Shown piece by piece: positions 60,630-64,000 of a stretch of 64,000 nt of DNA. The notes beneath the pieces were generated by a model that had not been told where the DNA came from, did not search any database, and saw nothing but the letters and a program-made list of their open reading frames with translations. Position numbers and translations under genes: made by a program. The DNA comes from Vesta saturnalis (taxonomy: Eukaryota > Arthropoda > Insecta > Coleoptera > Lampyridae): positions 2,092,001 through 2,156,000 of the forward strand of contig JARFJB010002037.1 in NCBI GenBank assembly GCA_036346205.1, read 5' to 3'. The first letter of the stretch is position 1; each line of letters opens with the position of its first letter.

Positions 60630-61800
60630 AAAAATTTATTGGGACAAGATACATATATAAAAGTTATTAACTATTTTTCTACATAATCTCCTGATTTTGT
60701 TATGCATTCTTCCCAACGGATTGGGAGTTTTTTAATGCCATCATAATAAAACGAAGGTAGGCGTGTTTGAAGCAATTGTGTGCAAATATCTCAACAGAAG
60801 CGTCATCATTGAATCGCTCACCTCCTAGAGCTTCTTTCAGTGGCCCAAACATATTATAGTCGCATGGTGACAAGTCAGAACTGCAAGGAGGTTGTTCTAG
60901 TGTTTCCCAATGCATTTGCCCCAATTTTTGACGTATCAGGTTGGCTGTGTGGGGGCGGACATTGTCGTGAAGCAAAATCACGTTTCTGAGAGAAAATTCG
61001 CGACTCTTCCGCCGATATGCAAGCTGATAGTAGTAGTAAGCAGTAACCGTACGACGTTCATGCAGAAATCGACGTGCACGACTCTTTTGAAATCCCAAAA
61101 CACCGTTGCAACGACCTTTCCAGCTTAGAGGCGAGTTTTTGTCCTGACGGGTGTACCTTACCCCTTTCTTCTCCACTCCATACTTGCTTGTTTAGATTCG
61201 GGGGTGTAATGGTGGACCCAAGTCACATCACACGTAACGATGCGTTGCAAAAAATCATTACCTTCACGTTGAAAGCATCCAAGAAACCGCTGACAAATTT
61301 CCAGACGTTGTTGTTTCTGTTGTTCAGTCAAAAGACAAGGTATCCACCTGGTAGAAATTTTTCGAAATCCCAACTCATCGGTGATGATGGATTGAGCACT
61401 TCCAAAGCTTATCTCTATTTGAGCTGCAATTTCACCAACCGTTAAACGGCGGTCACCTTCCAAAAGGCGTTGAACTGCGTCAATGGTGTCCCACAGTCAC
61501 ACTGGTTCGAGGTCGACGGACATGGGATTCAATTTCAACTTGTGTTAGTCGTTCCAAATCTTTTTTTTGCCATTAATACACTTGAGTTTTCTTCAAACAA
61601 GTACCCTCAAACTATACTTCTAGGCTACGAATTTCGGCAGGTTTTGCGCCTTCAACGGCAAGAAATTTAATAGTAATGCGCGTTACAACATGCGGATGAA
61701 CCTGTTGCTCACTCATTGTGTTTCCAACTTACAAACGGCGAGAACGGAATTCACTTAAGCGCAGGCAGTCACGTGACATCCCCACCTAACATGTCTAAGG
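60630..61800 (-). mobile_element. Mariner element inserted in the LINE, dead
   Basis: Encloses the transposase relic 60700-61716. LINE protein sequence is recognisable on both sides. The exact terminal repeats were not resolved, so these ends are approximate. Confidence 0.65.
60700..61716 (-). pseudogene. Mariner (SETMAR-like) transposase, frameshifted
   Basis: Starts at 61716 (MSEQQVHPHVVTRIT), with a stop soon after (SLEV*). The second helix-turn-helix region is EGDRRLTVGEIAAQIEIS (61400-61463), then LTEQQKQQRLEICQ. The first catalytic motif is TCDVTWVHHY: Asp kept, the usual Glu now Val. The frame shifts near 61170. The second motif is LLHDNVRPHTA. The third reads SSDLSPCDYNMFGPLKEAL, with the Asp of the D34D signature kept. 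Normal length for the family is about 345 residues, and nearly all of it is represented. Frameshift and stops make it inactive. Confidence 0.92.
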
Positions 61801-61849
61801 GTGTACGCACCCTCCCGACGCCCTCATGGCGACATGATAGAAATTTCGG

Positions 61850-62045
61850 TTTATATTTGATATACCCTCGTATAAGCCAACAAACTAGATCTCCAAAAGA
61901 ATTTAATAAAAAATATCAACAAAAACATTTTGACATTTGGAAAAGTTTTATAAATATGAGTATACCAGGAAGGCATGATCCAATCGACATACAAAAAACT
62001 GCATTAATAGGAACTGCCCATATAATTCGAAAAGTCCTCACTTAA
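61850..62045 (+). pseudogene. LINE pol C-terminal end
   Basis: Ends with PIDIQKTALIGTAHIIRKVLT, matching the closing motif (I-x-x-Q-K-x-A-x-L-G-T-A-x-I-x-R-x-x-L) of R2/R4-type LINE proteins. It is the continuation of 60251-60618 beyond the mariner. A 3' UTR and an AATAAAGAAATAATAATAATAAT tail follow to about 62260. Confidence 0.65.
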
Positions 62046-62260
62046 TACACAAACCACGCTGTTTGGTAGGCAGTTGTGTGAAGTGGATATTCCAAACACG
62101 GAATTTTCAAAAACTTTAAATTTTTATAGTACGCTAGATTAAAATTAATTATTAATGTTTAACTGTTATCTTTGTTCAGAACATAACAATATATCATAAT
62201 TACAATTATATCTATGGTTTTTGAAATGATTAAATAAAGAAATAATAATAATAATAATCA
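62046..62260 (+). other. LINE 3' UTR and TAA-type tail
   Basis: AT-rich non-coding stretch ending in AATAAAGAAATAATAATAATAAT. The tail type is that expected for Dong/R4 LINEs, which end in and insert at TAA repeats. Confidence 0.5.
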
Positions 62261-62374
62261 ACTGTTAGTGAGCCTAAGTCCTACGTCATTCTTTGTCCAG
62301 CCTTTTGTTCTTCGTGCTGTGCACACACCATTACCAAAGCCGCTATCTAAGTTGTAAATATATCGTGCCGAGAG

Positions 62375-63105
62375 ATGAATGGTTGTACCAAAGTCAATCG
62401 TGAACGAGGTCCTTCGGATATTGGCAGACCTCCGAATGTATTTAGGCTTACTGGGGAAAGGGAGCATGCCTCAGATGTATATTTCTGTGAAAACAACATG
62501 AGTGATACTAATAAAAATTCACAGAGCGCCAACTCTTTAAATATAGGGATGTCGGGTGATCCATCTATGAAACCAGCCAGTAATACTTCATTGACGGAGG
62601 TCTGTCCTACAAGCAAGGGAAAGGCGTTAGACTTACCTCAGTTCCTTCCTGTGAAAATAATTGAAGGTGGTTTTTTTAAATTATCTCCATTTATTATCGC
62701 TAAATCTATGTTTGGAGTTGCGGCTAAAACAAAAAGTATAAAGAAAGTTAAACAAGCTCTTTTAACTAAAACTGTCTCAAATCAACAGTATATAAGAATG
62801 CTTTCAATAAAACGTTTAGCTGAAGTAAATGTTACAGCACATCAAAGCCTAAATTATTTAAAGGGTGCAGTGTACTGCCCAGAATTCATTATTCCAGTTT
62901 AAAGTAAATTAAAATAGATAGTACGACGATATTAGGTTGGAAAGAAGTATTTGGACTAACTTAATTGGTGGTAGAGAATAAAGGTTTCAATGATACTTAA
63001 ATTGATTGTGATTGTGAAGAGACTAATATATATTTTCCAATACCTCAATTGTTTTACTTTCAAAGATATCAAAGACGTAATTTATGTGTCATTGTTCCTC
63101 AACAT
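62375..63105 (+). pseudogene. Jockey-like LINE ORF1 (gag-like), broken
   Basis: The frame starts with ATG at 62375 and is open to 62902. A polar N-terminal half is followed by the conserved block VKIIEGGFFKLSPFIIAKSMFG, TKSIKKVKQALL, LAEVNVTAHQSLNYLKGAVY. This is the RNA-binding domain pattern of jockey/I-type ORF1 (F-x-L-S-P-F-x-I-x-K ... H-x-x-L-N-x-x-K-G). After the stop, a faint continuation near 63035-63085 (YFPIPQLFYFQRYQ) fits the YIPNPLRCFKCQRFGH zinc-knuckle region with its cysteines lost. No ORF2 is present, so the element is 3'-truncated or broken. Confidence 0.75.
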
Positions 63106-64000
63106 TTATATTAACAGGTAGATTGAGAAACCTTCTACTATTATTACATTAAATTATTTACAGGTAAATTCAATACTAACTTGAATTAAACTTAGTTTTA
63201 TTGATGCATTAATTCTTTAAAAAAAACATTGCTCGATTCACAATTTAAATTAAGATACCTTACCAGAGTTGGTCATGGTTAATTTCGATTAGAAATTAGC
63301 TTGTATCAGTATTAATACTCGATAAGTTTTGAGCTTGTTGAACATAAATTTAGGACCATTAAATTATTTTTATTTGTCAAAGTTTAACAATTTATATTGA
63401 ATGTGAATTATAATTACATGATGTTCGTATATTAAAGGGCTAGCCTGGGTAAATAATTAATATAATTCATCATTCTAATAAATTATTTCAATAATAAATA
63501 TTTCATTTTGACAAAATTTAAGAAAGTAACACTTTATATCTTAACATCTTTTCTTTCAAGGAAAATGAGGTAAGTTCCATTACAATTTTGGCACCCATGG
63601 TGAGAGCATGATTCTATCATTTATGGAATTAATACAATTTAGCATTAACGTGAGAACGTAAATTAACCAAGCGTTCCAGTATAAATTCGGCACCCAACCT
63701 GGTGGCGAAATATTAACACTTCAAGTTTTAATTTAGTTTCTGTTAACGACAAAGTACCATCACAAAACACTAAAACAAAATGTGCTTGGGAATCAAAGGG
63801 ATAAGTTACACAGATTTGATTCAGGTATTGAATGAAAGCAACTGTGTTAGATTAGTAAACTATTGTAAGATTTCTTGTAGTTATAAATGGAACATAATTC
63901 CGGAATTTAACAATAATTGACTCTTAAATAGTTATTTGGTTTAACTTCAATACACCTTAATTTTTGTTTCTTGTTTTTTGTTTATCATACACGATATAAG
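63106..64000 (+). other. AT-rich sequence with two LTR-element primer-site-like motifs
   Basis: CATTACAATTTTGGCACCC at 63579-63595 and AGTATAAATTCGGCACCC near 63679-63695 resemble the LTR-end plus primer-site junctions of Gypsy-A (GTTACAATTTGGCACCC). The first is followed by GAGAGCATG as in Gypsy-A. They may mark the 5' leaders of further, mostly lost LTR elements. No gene seen. Confidence 0.35.

Overview
This is a eukaryotic window, most likely from an insect genome. It is AT-rich outside the repeats. I found no host gene, tRNA, rRNA or bacterial signal. The DNA is almost wholly transposable elements, many nested in each other, plus very large simple-sequence arrays. The mix (Ty3/Gypsy elements with long LTRs, piggyBac, Tc1/mariner, hAT, PIF/Harbinger, LINEs and a Polinton/Maverick relic) and the 46-56 bp introns of the one spliced gene fit an arthropod. 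The species cannot be named from the sequence.

Layout: 0-2 kb is a decayed hAT transposase on the minus strand. 3.2-6.7 kb is a foldback-like element: inverted arms with ~57-bp subterminal repeats around a TTTGTG/TTCGTG core. 7.9-25.1 kb is a Ty3/Gypsy element on the plus strand (Gypsy-A, ~2-kb LTRs). Its reverse transcriptase is split by a second Gypsy element on the minus strand (Gypsy-B, 12133-20342) with a clean CGAG target duplication. A further LTR remnant follows at 25.1-25.4 kb.

26.3-36.2 kb is the most interesting part. It is a 9.9-kb Polinton/Maverick-derived element with a 6-bp target duplication (AACAAT), AG...CT termini and giant terminal inverted repeats of about 2.6-2.7 kb. 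The arms carry duplicated small virus-like genes. The middle holds a Polinton-type integrase tail, a small zinc-finger ORF, a conserved hypothetical domain, a PIF/Harbinger fragment, and an inserted 1.6-kb inverted-repeat unit. That unit contains a perfectly phased five-exon gene of 75 codons that I do not recognise. No DNA polymerase B or capsid gene was seen, so the element looks non-autonomous.

37.55-47.36 kb is a ~9.8-kb GAGACA-type hexanucleotide array. I saw no thymine on the plus strand across its first ~8.9 kb. It gives very long open frames that are not genes. 49.2 kb has a 184-bp palindrome. 49.9-52.5 kb is a dead piggyBac interrupted by a 635-bp Tc1/mariner-type MITE. 53.0-53.5 kb is a CACACG array and 55.0 kb a TA run. 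55.87-57.71 kb is a dead Tc1/mariner-type element with long inverted repeats. 60.25-62.26 kb is a LINE 3' end with a TAA-type tail, split by a dead mariner. 62.3-63.1 kb is a broken jockey-like LINE ORF1. The last kilobase has two LTR-element primer-site-like motifs. No pathway links these genes; the window records repeated transposition, nesting and local inverted duplication.
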